This document shows positions 50,340-59,552 of a stretch of DNA of 64,000 nucleotides, piece by piece. The stretch is from Duganella levis. GTDB lineage: Bacteria > Pseudomonadota > Gammaproteobacteria > Burkholderiales > Burkholderiaceae_D. The position numbers and the translations under genes were made by a program. The stretch's first letter is position 1. Each line of letters starts with the position of its first letter. The notes below the pieces were generated by a model that did not search any database, had not been told where the DNA came from, and worked only from the letters and a program-made list of their open reading frames with translations. The stretch covers positions 1 to 64,000 of the forward strand of contig NZ_WWCT01000018.1 of assembly GCF_009857605.1 (NCBI RefSeq), read 5' to 3'.

Positions 50340-51010
50340 TCTCCTTTCATTGCTTCAACGATGGCTTCTGCCAACGGGCCGGCCGAAGCCGGGTTCTGGC
50401 CGGTGAACAGGCGGCCGTCGATCACCACTTTCGGCTGCCAGACCGCAGTTTCCACATAGTCGGCGCCTTCGGCACGCAGCGCGTCTTCCAGCAGGAACGG
50501 CACGTCGGCCTGGGCGTAGCCGGCCTCCTCCGCGTTGGAGAACGAGGTCAGCTTGCGGTTTTCAATCAGGCGCGTGCCGTCGGACAGCGTCACGCCCAGG
50601 AATGCCGCCGGGCCGTGGCAGACGGCGGCGACGATCTTGCCGGCCTCCCAGGCACGCGCCACCACGCGCTTGACCTCGGGGTCGACGGCGATGTCCACCA
50701 TCGGTCCCAGTCCGCCTGGGAAGAACACGGCGTCGTAGTCGAGCACATCGACTTCGGACAGTTTGCGGCTGCGGCCCATGCGGCGGATCGCCGCGCTATC
50801 GCGGAAGGCCGCCTGGACCGGATCGGCGCCGTCGTAGCCATCTTCCGGTGGCGTGCCGCCCAGCGGCGACGCGTATTCGATGGCGATGCCGGCCTGGTCA
50901 AATACGTCGTAAGGATGCGCCACCTCGGCGAAGAAGTACCCGGTAGGACGATGCTGGGGGCCGATTTCAGGGGTGTTGGTCAGGACAAACAAGACATGTT
51001 TAACGCTCAT
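50336..51010 (-). CDS. DJ-1/PfpI-family type 1 glutamine amidotransferase-like protein
   Basis: A 224-aa protein of the Hsp31/glyoxalase III-like branch: KHVLFVLTNTPEIGP, DYDAVFFPGGLGPM, and the nucleophile elbow KIVAAVCHGPAAFLG with Cys followed by His. Relatives convert methylglyoxal to lactate or act as chaperones and deglycases. The ATG at 51010 has GGAGA upstream; four extra codons in frame were rejected. It is the first gene of a two-gene unit with the ABM protein, with a divergent kinase gene upstream. Confidence 0.9.
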   Translation of the reverse strand: MSVKHVLFVLTNTPEIGPQHRPTGYFFAEVAHPYDVFDQAGIAIEYASPLGGTPPEDGYDGADPVQAAFRDSAAIRRMGRSRKLSEVDVLDYDAVFFPGGLGPMVDIAVDPEVKRVVARAWEAGKIVAAVCHGPAAFLGVTLSDGTRLIENRKLTSFSNAEEAGYAQADVPFLLEDALRAEGADYVETAVWQPKVVIDGRLFTGQNPASAGPLAEAIVEAMKGE

Positions 51011-51193
51011 GATATTCTCCAAAAAGTGTGGTCAGGCGAAGCGCCCGGTTCAGAACTGCTCTGACGTCACTTTAGAGCGGCAAGCAACACTGAAGAAGGC
51101 GTGTTGTTATCCTATGACTACCAGTCACTGGCATGGCCTTTGGCCGGCGTGGCGCGCGGTTGAGCTACCTAAAGGGTGATACCATGTCACCTC

Positions 51194-52399
51194 ATGACCT
51201 CCCGCTTACAGACAGATATCGCCTCCATTCAGAGCATAGGCTCAGTGCCGACCATTCTGAAAGCGGTCGCCGAACTCACCGGGCTAGGCTTCGTCTGCGT
51301 GGCCCGCGTCACGCAGGACAGCTGGCACTCATGCGCCGTGCTGGACCAGCTTGAATTCGGTCTCAACGTCGGCGACAGCCTCGACGTCACCACCACGATT
51401 TGCGAGGAAGTCCGCGACACCAACTCCGCAGTCATCATCGACCACGTGCGGGAGAGCGATAAATACCGCGACCACCACACGCCGCGGATATATGGCTTCC
51501 AAAGCTATTTCTCGATTCCTTTGTATCGGCCCGATGGCGAATATTTCGGCACCTTGTGCGGCCTCGATCCCAAGCCGGCGGCGCTGACCACGCCGTCGAT
51601 TCAGAACACCCTGATGCTGTTTGCCGAACTCATTTCGCGTCAATTGGTCAACGAGGTCCGATTCAACGCCTCCGAGCTGGCGCTGAGCGACGCGCTGGAA
51701 ACCTCGCAGCTGCGCGAACAATTCATCGCAGTTCTGGGGCATGACCTGCGCACGCCGCTCGGCGCGCTGCTGAACGGCACCGAATTGTTGCGCCACCACG
51801 CGACACCCGCCGCCGTTCCGGTGCTGAACCGCATGCGCCGCAGTATTGAACGCATCGCCGGCCTGATCGACGATGTGCTGGACTTCACCCGTGGCCGCAT
51901 GGGCGGCGGCATCTCGCTCAATATGCGGCACGAGAAAGCCCTGCATCTGACTTTGGCACAGGTAGTGGAAGAACTGCGGGCCGCGCATGCGGATCGGCAA
52001 ATCGTCGCCGTGCTGCCCGAGGATCTTTCGCTGCTATGCGATGCGGCGCGCATGGGACAGCTGCTGTCCAACTTGCTGAAAAATGCCCTGGTCCACGGCA
52101 GCCAGTCGGAACCGGTGCACGTCCGGGCCAGCCAGGTCAACGGCATCTTTGAACTCGCGGTATCGAACCAGGGCAGCCCGATCAGCAGGGAAGTCGTGGC
52201 GAAATTGTTCAAGCCGTTTTGGCGGGCACAGGGCCAAAGCCCGAGCGAAGGCCTGGGTCTGGGGCTGTTCATCGTCTCCGAAATCGCCAAGTCCCACGGC
52301 GGCACGCTAGATGTCGTTTCGTCCGACACCACCACATCGTTCATCTATCGCTACCGGACTGCATCGTTTGTCGAGCGACGCATCCTCGCGCGGGAGTGA
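51194..52399 (+). CDS. GAF-domain sensor histidine kinase
   Basis: A soluble kinase of about 401 aa. A GAF domain (about 5-160; PTILKAVAELTGLGFVCVAR, SYFSIPLYRPDGEYFGTL) leads to the H-box FIAVLGHDLRTPLGALLNG, then N-box MGQLLSNLLKNALVHG and G-box EGLGLGLFIVSEIAKSHGG. No membrane helix is present, so it senses a cytoplasmic signal. The start is uncertain: the ATG at 51194 fits the family N-terminus but has no nearby RBS; an in-frame GTG at 51176 follows AAAGG closely. Its TGA overlaps the ATG of the next kinase (TGATG). No response regulator gene follows. Confidence 0.88.
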   Translation: MTSRLQTDIASIQSIGSVPTILKAVAELTGLGFVCVARVTQDSWHSCAVLDQLEFGLNVGDSLDVTTTICEEVRDTNSAVIIDHVRESDKYRDHHTPRIYGFQSYFSIPLYRPDGEYFGTLCGLDPKPAALTTPSIQNTLMLFAELISRQLVNEVRFNASELALSDALETSQLREQFIAVLGHDLRTPLGALLNGTELLRHHATPAAVPVLNRMRRSIERIAGLIDDVLDFTRGRMGGGISLNMRHEKALHLTLAQVVEELRAAHADRQIVAVLPEDLSLLCDAARMGQLLSNLLKNALVHGSQSEPVHVRASQVNGIFELAVSNQGSPISREVVAKLFKPFWRAQGQSPSEGLGLGLFIVSEIAKSHGGTLDVVSSDTTTSFIYRYRTASFVERRILARE

Positions 52400-54705
52400 T
52401 GCACCCCATGGAGAATGAAGTGGCTCAAACTTTACATGCAGCGGTTGACCTTCCCTGGAGCGCCGACCAGGTGATTCACACCCACTTGCTTCAGCAGCGG
52501 CCGTCGAAAGCCCCCAACCATCAGGCGGAAAACGCTGCCATGATGGAGTTGATGGGCGAACTGGCCAACGATCCCGAGTCAGTGGCGCAGCGCCTGGTAG
52601 AAGTCGCACTGCGATTGACGGCTGCCGGGTCGGCCGGACTGAGTCTTGCCGAGACGGAAGACGGCAAGGAAATCTTCCGGTGGATCGCCACCGCTGGCGA
52701 ATATGCTCGTTATCTCCACGGCACCATGCCGCGCGACTTCAGCCCTTGCGGCGAGGTCCTGCGCAGAGGCGAGCCGCTGCTGATGCGCGACGTGGTCCGC
52801 GCCTATCCCTACACCGCCAGCTTGCACGCGCCACCGACAGAGGTATTGCTGGTGCCATTTGCCAACAATGGCAAGCTGGTCGGCACCGTCTGGATCGTCG
52901 CGCACAGTCAGGATCACACCTTCGACAAGGAAGACTTGCGGGTGGTCGCCAGCCTGGCGGTGTTCGCGTCGGCCGTGTCCGCCACCGTGAGCGTAGTCCG
53001 TAATCTTGCTGCCCGTGAGTCGGAGCGGGACCAGAATGCCCAGGCCATTTCGCGCGAACTGCAGGACACCCGTTTATTGCGGGACGTCGCCTCGCGTCTG
53101 ATCGGCACGGAAGGCAGCGACGCGTTGTTCGGCGAGATTCTTGATGCTGCGATCAATATTACGCAGGCCGATGCCGGCACGATTCAATTGCTCAACAAGG
53201 ATAGCAATACCCTGACCTTTCTCGCCGCGCGCGGTTTCGCTGCGGACATGTTGACGCATTTTGCGCGCGTGGATGCATCATCCGGCTCACCCTGCGGGAT
53301 TGCCCTGTCCACAGGCAAGCGCGCCATGGTCGAATTCCGGCGCGACGCCCCCGATCCGGACGGTTCGATCAAATTACATGCAGACGCGGGTTTCAGTTCC
53401 GCCCAGTCCACGCCGCTGATCAGCCGCACCGGCCAACCGATGGGCATGTTTTCCACGCACTGGCACGCACCTCGCGAACTGAGCGAGCGCGAACTCCGTT
53501 TCCTCGACCTGCTGGGCCGCCAGGCGGCCGATCTGATCGAACGGATCGAGGTGCAGGAAGCGCTGCGCAGTAGCGAAAAAGCGCTGCGCGAAGGCGCGCG
53601 CCGCAAGGATGAGTTTCTGGCGGTGCTGGCCCATGAGTTGCGCAATCCGCTGGCGCCGATCCGGACCGGCACCGACCTGCTCAAGCGGGCCATGCATGAG
53701 CCCATCGTCGCCAAAGTGCAGCCCATGATGGAGCGCCAGACGACCCATATGGTGCGTCTCATCGACGACCTGCTGGACGTCTCGCGCATTACCTCCGGCA
53801 AGGTCGTGCTGCAACACGAGACCGTCACCTTGGGCAGCCTGGTGGAAACCGCCGTGGAAGCCAACCGCAGCGCACTGGCCGCAGCGGGTCTCGAATTGAC
53901 GGTGCAGATCGATGATCCCCAACGACGGCTGTGCGTGGATGCCACCCGGATGTCGCAGGTGCTCTCGAATATTTTGCATAACGCGGTGAAATTCACGCCT
54001 GCCGACGGCAAGATCATCCTCAGCACGCGCCTGGAGCCTGGTCCAAGTCCATCCCAGGTTGAGCAAGTGATCGCGATCACGGACACCGGCGTCGGCATCG
54101 CTGCGGACACATTGCCCACTATCTTTGAACTGTTCACCCAAGTCCGCCCAGACAGCGCCCTGCGTCATGGCGGCATGGGCATCGGCCTGGCCCTGGCGCG
54201 AAGCCTGGTCAGCCTGCACGGCGGAACGCTCAGTGCCGAAAGTCAAGGCCCCGGAACCGGCAGCACCTTTGTCATTCGTATTCCAGCACCCGCATTGGCG
54301 AGCCTGGAAGCGCCTCAATCCGCGCCATCCGCAGCAGCAAAACTGGCAGGCTTGCGGGTGCTGGTTGTCGACGACAACAAGGACGCTGCGGACGCGTTGG
54401 GACACTTGTTGTCACACCATGGCAGTGACGTGCGCATCAGCTATCTTGCTGAACCTGCGATCGACTTGCTCGACGAGTTCAACCCCGCAATCGTTTTGCT
54501 GGACATCGGCTTGCCCTTTATGGACGGGTATGAAGCGTGCAAACGCATGCGCGCGATGAAGGGGACCGGGGTTCGCATCGTCGCCCTGACTGGCTGGGGG
54601 CAGGACAGCGATCGTCATCGGGCAGCCGAGGCGGGTTTCGATGCCCACTTGACCAAGCCGGTGGAGTTCGAGCGGCTAGCGGCTGTCGCGTTCCCCGGTG
54701 ACTAA
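52399..54705 (+). CDS. Hybrid sensor histidine kinase (GAF-GAF-HisKA-HATPase-REC)
   Basis: A 768-aa soluble hybrid kinase. GAF1 is about 60-215 (IFRWIATAGEYARYLHGTMP), GAF2 about 235-400 (LFGEILDAAINITQADAGTI), HisKA about 410-475 (FLAVLAHELRNPLAPI), HATPase about 520-630 (ILHNAVKFTPADGKI, MGIGLALARSLVSLHGG) and a C-terminal receiver about 645-765 with phospho-Asp in IVLLDIGLPFMDGYEA and Lys in HLTKP. The ATG at 52399 overlaps the upstream kinase stop, with CGGGAG as RBS. The receiver may accept phosphate from either kinase. No output regulator is adjacent. Confidence 0.92.
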   Translation: MHPMENEVAQTLHAAVDLPWSADQVIHTHLLQQRPSKAPNHQAENAAMMELMGELANDPESVAQRLVEVALRLTAAGSAGLSLAETEDGKEIFRWIATAGEYARYLHGTMPRDFSPCGEVLRRGEPLLMRDVVRAYPYTASLHAPPTEVLLVPFANNGKLVGTVWIVAHSQDHTFDKEDLRVVASLAVFASAVSATVSVVRNLAARESERDQNAQAISRELQDTRLLRDVASRLIGTEGSDALFGEILDAAINITQADAGTIQLLNKDSNTLTFLAARGFAADMLTHFARVDASSGSPCGIALSTGKRAMVEFRRDAPDPDGSIKLHADAGFSSAQSTPLISRTGQPMGMFSTHWHAPRELSERELRFLDLLGRQAADLIERIEVQEALRSSEKALREGARRKDEFLAVLAHELRNPLAPIRTGTDLLKRAMHEPIVAKVQPMMERQTTHMVRLIDDLLDVSRITSGKVVLQHETVTLGSLVETAVEANRSALAAAGLELTVQIDDPQRRLCVDATRMSQVLSNILHNAVKFTPADGKIILSTRLEPGPSPSQVEQVIAITDTGVGIAADTLPTIFELFTQVRPDSALRHGGMGIGLALARSLVSLHGGTLSAESQGPGTGSTFVIRIPAPALASLEAPQSAPSAAAKLAGLRVLVVDDNKDAADALGHLLSHHGSDVRISYLAEPAIDLLDEFNPAIVLLDIGLPFMDGYEACKRMRAMKGTGVRIVALTGWGQDSDRHRAAEAGFDAHLTKPVEFERLAAVAFPGD

Positions 54706-54710
54706 GTCGG

Positions 54711-55820
54711 TTAATGTGTCGTAGCCAGCTTTTGCGCCTCGCCCAGCACGCGCAGGAAATTTCCGCCCCATAGTTTTGCGATGTCGCGCTCGGAGTATCC
54801 GCGCCGCAGCAGTTCGATGGTGACGTTTTGCGCTTCACCCTCATTGTCCCAGCCTTGCACGCCTCCGCCGTGATTGAAGTCCGACGCGATGCCGACGTGA
54901 TCGACACCGATTCTCTTGACGGCATAATCAATCGCATCCACCAGTTGCGCCACGGTCGCCGGACCTGCTTTCACGCCTTCCGGCGCCTTGCGCAGATAGT
55001 TGCTGAACGCGACTACCTGTACCACGCCGCCATTCTGCTTGATCAGGTCCAGTTCCTCGTCGCTTAGATTGCGCGGCGCATCCACGATGGCTTTGAGGCC
55101 GGAGTGCGTCGCCACCACCGGAGCCCTGGTCAGCGCCAGCACCTGCTTGAGCGCCGGCGTTGTCAGCTGAGAGACATCGATCAGGACGCCGAGCTGATTC
55201 AGGCGAGCCACGCCCTGCTTGCCCAGCTCCGTCAGACCGCCGCTCTGGTCCGGCGTATCGTTAAGAGCCTTGCTCGGACGGGATGAGTCGGACCACTGAT
55301 TATTTCCCGCATGGGTGTAGCCCAACACGCGCACGCCGCGCTGGTACCAAGCGTCGAGTTGATTCACATCGGTGCCCAGCGGATAGGCATTCAACACGCT
55401 GATCAAGACCGCAAACTTGCCCTGCCCTGCAATCCGCCGCACGTCTTCCGGCGTGTACGCCAGCGCCGCCTTGTCCGGGTTGTCCTCGGCGAAGGACTTG
55501 ATCAGCTGGTATTTCTTCTCTGCCTCTTCGCTCGCTTTGGCGTATCCGTCGGCAGTTCGTGGACCTTGGGGGACGAATACCGCCAGCGCCGCCCCCTTCA
55601 ACTGACCGCGCAAGACTTTGGGAAGGTCGATCTGCGTGGGGCCGTCCGCCGCCGCGCCTGGGTAATCGAACGGCAGGTCGACGTGGCTGTCGATGGCAAT
55701 AATCCGCTGGTGGATTTGCCGCGCTTGCTCGACCAGCGTGGCGTCTGCCGCGCCGGCATTGCCGGCACCAAGGATCAAGCCGGCTATCAGGCAGTACAGT
55801 GTTCTGTTCATTGAATGCAT
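54711..55820 (-). CDS. Secreted membrane-dipeptidase (M19) homologue with altered metal site
   Basis: A 369-aa M19-family protein with a signal peptide (LYCLIAGLILGAGNAGA). The first metal ligands are present in AIDSHVDLPFD (H46, D48), as is the later His in ATHSGLKAI (H239) and GIASDFNHGG. However, the bridging-Glu motif, normally IENGYPLG, reads VLNAYPLG (Glu replaced by Leu at 143), and the DVSH histidine reads DVSQ (Q218). Two metal ligands are therefore lost and dipeptidase activity is doubtful. It is the last gene of a minus-strand unit with two small membrane proteins and a TonB receptor; it begins 3 bases from the preceding stop. Confidence 0.88.
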   Translation of the reverse strand: MHSMNRTLYCLIAGLILGAGNAGAADATLVEQARQIHQRIIAIDSHVDLPFDYPGAAADGPTQIDLPKVLRGQLKGAALAVFVPQGPRTADGYAKASEEAEKKYQLIKSFAEDNPDKAALAYTPEDVRRIAGQGKFAVLISVLNAYPLGTDVNQLDAWYQRGVRVLGYTHAGNNQWSDSSRPSKALNDTPDQSGGLTELGKQGVARLNQLGVLIDVSQLTTPALKQVLALTRAPVVATHSGLKAIVDAPRNLSDEELDLIKQNGGVVQVVAFSNYLRKAPEGVKAGPATVAQLVDAIDYAVKRIGVDHVGIASDFNHGGGVQGWDNEGEAQNVTIELLRRGYSERDIAKLWGGNFLRVLGEAQKLATTH

Positions 55821-55823
55821 CCC

Positions 55824-56294
55824 TTAAAGTAAACCAATCAAGCGGCCCGCAATAATTGTTGCCAGCCACGTCAGCGCGATCAGCGCGGCAACCGGCCGTG
55901 CCGGCGCGGCATCCTGTTTGGCGCTGCGCAGCAGCCATATCTGCGCCACCGTAATCACGATGAGCAGCACCAGTTTTGTTTTGAATACCGGGTTCGCCCA
56001 GAATTTCAATACATCGGCGACAAACAACCAGAAGCCGCTGAGCAAGGCGACGCTCAATCCGGCCAGTAAATAGGGCTGCACGTTTTGGGCGATACTCGCC
56101 GCCGAACTGGCCCGCAGGCCAATACCAACCAGGCGCAAATCGAGTATCAGGGAGGTGCCGAATGCCAGCGCGATGCCAAGCAAATGGATGCTCATGACGG
56201 CGGCGAAAATCCAGGGATCGGCTTCATTGAAAGTATGGGCGACCGAAGTTTGCGCCAGCCATTCGATGACCGCTGGATGCGTGTGGACAGACAT
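55824..56294 (-). CDS. Small integral membrane protein (DUF6644-like), copy 1
   Basis: A 156-aa protein with about four helices: PWIFAAVMSIHLLGIALAFG, LLAGLSVALLSGFWLFVADV, LVLLIVITVAQIWLLRSA and AALIALTWLATIIAGRLIGL. The pattern of one His in the first helix, LDLRLVG after it and a final AGRLI is shared with the next gene, so the two are paralogues (DUF6644-type; layout reminiscent of CopD-like proteins). It probably forms a heterodimer with its neighbour; function unknown. It sits in a tight minus-strand unit between the M19 homologue and copy 2. Confidence 0.75.
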   Translation of the reverse strand: MSVHTHPAVIEWLAQTSVAHTFNEADPWIFAAVMSIHLLGIALAFGTSLILDLRLVGIGLRASSAASIAQNVQPYLLAGLSVALLSGFWLFVADVLKFWANPVFKTKLVLLIVITVAQIWLLRSAKQDAAPARPVAALIALTWLATIIAGRLIGLL

Positions 56295-56303
56295 CGTAGT
56301 TCC

Positions 56304-56792
56304 TCAGATATAAAAAGCGATCAGGCGGCCGGCGATCAGCGTGCCTGTCCATAACAGCAGCGAGGAAGCCCCGGCGAACCTGGCTTGCCACGGCAGCACC
56401 GGCGCGCTGCTCCATTGCGCATGGCGCGAAAAGTTATAGTGCCAATAGCCGATGTTCAGCGCGGCCAGTATCAGCAGCAACAGCTTGGCTTGCAGCAGCG
56501 GGTTGACCCATATCCTGGCCGCCTGCGGCAAGAACAGGCCGATGCCGCTGGGGAAAACGAGCACGGCGCCGAGTATGGTGATCGGCAGGACTTGCTTTTG
56601 CAGCGTCGCCAGCCCGACCTCCGGAAACGCAAAGCCGAGCAAACGCAAATCCACGACCGCAATGCTGCCCGCAAGCAGCAAGACGCCAACCACATGGATC
56701 ACATCGAGCGCGGTGAACAGATTCAGTGATTCACCGATGAGTTGGCTGACAGGCAGCGCCGCCAACTCGTCAAAAAAAACGCCAACAGGCAT
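56304..56792 (-). CDS. Small integral membrane protein (DUF6644-like), copy 2
   Basis: A 162-aa paralogue of the neighbouring membrane protein: the first helix has DVIHVVGVLLLAGSIAVVDL, followed by LRLLGFAFPEVGLATLQKQV, a middle pair with PSGIGLFLPQAARIWVNPLL and QAKLLLLILAALNIGYW, and the C-terminal TLIAGRLIAF. It begins 11 bases after the TonB-receptor stop and ends 9 bases before copy 1, so the receptor, both copies and the M19 homologue form one operon. Role unknown; conserved His residues could hold haem or metal. Confidence 0.75.
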   Translation of the reverse strand: MPVGVFFDELAALPVSQLIGESLNLFTALDVIHVVGVLLLAGSIAVVDLRLLGFAFPEVGLATLQKQVLPITILGAVLVFPSGIGLFLPQAARIWVNPLLQAKLLLLILAALNIGYWHYNFSRHAQWSSAPVLPWQARFAGASSLLLWTGTLIAGRLIAFYI

Positions 56793-56803
56793 TGCATCGC
56801 TCC

Positions 56804-59431
56804 TTAGAACTTGTAATTCAATGTGGCGGCATACTGCGTGCCGATGTCGGCGCCCAGCGGTCCGCTGGTGTCGAAGGCATACAGATACTGGCCCTTGGAC
56901 GCGTTGGTGCGCGAGATGTCCGGCACGCGTCGCGCACGTTCGTTGAACAGGTTGAAGGCGGATACCTTGGCGTCAAACCCATGCCCCAGATTCCAGCCCA
57001 GCGTCAGGTCGGTGGTCCAGAGTTTGCCGGCGTTCCATTCTCCGGTGGTCGGCAGACCGGCAGCGGCGTTGTCGGCGTTGGTCCAGAAGCGGCGCACTTT
57101 ACCAATCCGGGTTTCAATTACATTGACGGAGAAGGCGCCGCTTTTGTAATTGACGTTGAGGATTTGCTTGTCACGCGGTGCGAGGTATAGCGTGTTCTGC
57201 TGGTTAGTCAGCGACAAGGTAGTGATGTTGGGCAGTACCTGCAGTTTCGCCGGGATGCCGGAAATCCGCGTGAACGCGCTGGTGTTGATATTCGCGGCGA
57301 AGTTCCACTTCAACACACCATCGCCCAGCCGGTGTTTGCCATCGACGGTCAAGTCCAGGCCGCGACTGCGGACGTCGCCGACATCGGTGAAGTAATGCGC
57401 CGTCAGCCCATTGCCTTGCTGCGGAATGGCCAGCCCGGCCGTTGTAAAGTAGTTTTGCAGGATCGCCAGCTGCGCAGGTGTCAGCAGCGCGCCGGTGGCG
57501 TCGCGGAATTGCCCGTCCGCATTGGTGCGATCCAGACCGACGGAGGCGGAGGTGCCGAGCGTGTGCTGCACTTCCGTCTGATAAAAGTCCACCGCGTAGT
57601 TGAACTGCGATGCGACGTCGCCGGTAATGCCGAGGGTGTAGCCCTTGGCTTTTTCCGGCGCCAGCGGAACCGCGCCCAGCGCCAGGCCAGCCGCCGAGTC
57701 CGGCCTCACCAGCGAGGAAATCAGGCCATTCGGACGGCCGGACGTATTGCTGAATGAGACGGTTTGCAGCGCCGGCGCGTGGAAGCCATTGCTGGCGGTA
57801 CCGCGTAGTGCAAACGCCGGACTGAAGTCATAGCGCGTCGACAGCTTGCCGATCGCCCCGCTGCTGCCGAAATCCGAGTAATGCTCGCCGCGCAGGCCGC
57901 CGTCAAGGAACCATTCCTTGGTGATGTTGGCGCCCGCGCCGAGATAGCCGGAATAACTATGGCGTTTGGTATCGGACGCATCGCGTGGCAGATAACCGGG
58001 CAGCGATTGCGCACCGCCGCTGCCACTACCACCGTCGCCGGGAATCACACCCAGATAGGCGTTGGGCTCGCCCGGCTTGAGCTGGCTATGTTCCTGGGAA
58101 TATTCGAGACCGGCAGACAGGTTCAGCGGCTTGGCAGTCCAACCGGTTTCCACACTGCGGGTCAGGTCCAGCGTGTTCGACCACAGGGAATAAGCGTTCT
58201 GGCCGATATAGAAATCGGTTTGCCCGGCAGAAGCCGGCAGCGCGTAGTTGGCGGAATCCACAGTATAGACATCGACCTTGTCCTTGCCGTAGTTGGTACT
58301 CAAGTCCCAATTCCAGCCGCCAAGCACGCCACGGATACCGGCCACCAGTTGCGCTTCACGGTCGGAGGTGGATTCCTGCGGCGTAAAGCCGTCTGGATAA
58401 AACCCGTACCAGCCGTTGGTCCGCGCCAGGGTACTGCTGTAGATGGAGAACGGGCTGCGGAAGTTTTGCGCCGAATACGCGCGGCGGTCGGCATACGTGC
58501 CGAAGCTGTAGACGGTGAGGTCGCGGCCCAGGTCGTACTCGCCATTGAAGCCGACGCTGGCGTTCCTGACGTCCAGCTTTTGCCCGCTGTTTTTCCACGG
58601 CGCATTGTCGCGCGTGGCTTCCTTGGGATTCGGCTTGGCTCCGGCAGGTAGTGTGTTGTTGGCGCCGAGCGTGGTGGACAGCGTGCCGTCGGCTTTGATC
58701 GCAGGGTAATACAAATAGTTCGGATTCAGGGGCGAACTGCGGATTGCCGGTTTCTGCTTGCTCAACTGTCCGAACAGACTGACGAAACCACCCTCGCCCA
58801 GTGCCAGGCCCTTGTCCACGGCGACGCCGCCGTTCTCGCCGCCCCCTTTGAACGTGGAGCCGCCTTTGACGACGACGCTGCCGCTTTGCGCGTTGTGTTT
58901 CAGTATCACGTTGACGGTGCCGGCAATCGCCGACGAACCGTACAAGGCTGATGCGCCGTCGCGTAGTACCTCGACGTGGTCAATCGCGCTGGTCGGTATC
59001 AAACCCAGGTCCACCGCAGCCGAGCCGGCGAAGCCGCCTTCATTGACCACTGCCGTGGTGTTGCGGCGCTTACCGTTGATCAGTACCAGCGTGTACGCCG
59101 GCGACAGATTGCGCTGTTGTACGCCGAGCACAATACTGCCCAAATCTGGTTGCGGCGATTGTCCAGGCAGATTGAAGGACGGCACCAGCGCAACCAGCGC
59201 GCCGAGCAGATTGTCCGAACCGCTGTTGGCCAAATCTTCCTGCGTGAGGACGTCGATCGGCGAGGCGCTATTCTCGACAGTGCGTCCACTCACGCGCGAA
59301 CCGGTGACCACCACCACACTCCCGTCCGCGCCCGGATCGGCCGCCTGCGCGGGCGTGATCAGGGCCAGGGAAACCGCCAGAGCCAGGGCAGTTAAAGGAA
59401 CGTTGTGGTGATCTTTTTGATTTGAACTCAT
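56804..59431 (-). CDS. TonB-dependent outer-membrane receptor of the DUF6644/M19 operon
   Basis: An 875-aa TonB-dependent receptor, first gene of the minus-strand operon. The start at 59431 gives the signal peptide PLTALALAVSLALITPAQAA; a longer frame upstream lacks an RBS. The plug (about 45-160) has VVVTGSRVSGRTVENSASPI, YTLVLINGKRRNT and DHVEVLRDGASALYGSSAIA, and the barrel ends in the C-terminal YAATLNYKF. The substrate is unknown. The surrounding membrane, DUF6152 and CxxCH proteins suggest import of a compound that is then processed by periplasmic redox chemistry. Confidence 0.92.
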   Translation of the reverse strand: MSSNQKDHHNVPLTALALAVSLALITPAQAADPGADGSVVVVTGSRVSGRTVENSASPIDVLTQEDLANSGSDNLLGALVALVPSFNLPGQSPQPDLGSIVLGVQQRNLSPAYTLVLINGKRRNTTAVVNEGGFAGSAAVDLGLIPTSAIDHVEVLRDGASALYGSSAIAGTVNVILKHNAQSGSVVVKGGSTFKGGGENGGVAVDKGLALGEGGFVSLFGQLSKQKPAIRSSPLNPNYLYYPAIKADGTLSTTLGANNTLPAGAKPNPKEATRDNAPWKNSGQKLDVRNASVGFNGEYDLGRDLTVYSFGTYADRRAYSAQNFRSPFSIYSSTLARTNGWYGFYPDGFTPQESTSDREAQLVAGIRGVLGGWNWDLSTNYGKDKVDVYTVDSANYALPASAGQTDFYIGQNAYSLWSNTLDLTRSVETGWTAKPLNLSAGLEYSQEHSQLKPGEPNAYLGVIPGDGGSGSGGAQSLPGYLPRDASDTKRHSYSGYLGAGANITKEWFLDGGLRGEHYSDFGSSGAIGKLSTRYDFSPAFALRGTASNGFHAPALQTVSFSNTSGRPNGLISSLVRPDSAAGLALGAVPLAPEKAKGYTLGITGDVASQFNYAVDFYQTEVQHTLGTSASVGLDRTNADGQFRDATGALLTPAQLAILQNYFTTAGLAIPQQGNGLTAHYFTDVGDVRSRGLDLTVDGKHRLGDGVLKWNFAANINTSAFTRISGIPAKLQVLPNITTLSLTNQQNTLYLAPRDKQILNVNYKSGAFSVNVIETRIGKVRRFWTNADNAAAGLPTTGEWNAGKLWTTDLTLGWNLGHGFDAKVSAFNLFNERARRVPDISRTNASKGQYLYAFDTSGPLGADIGTQYAATLNYKF

Positions 59432-59552
59432 CTCGGCGCTTTCATCATGTAGTGAACGAAAGCCCGATTTTCCACGCGGCACACACTGCTGTCGAAGAAT
59501 AAAACCTCACACCGATATGCGGCCCGGCAGCGTAAGCTAATTACAATCTTAA

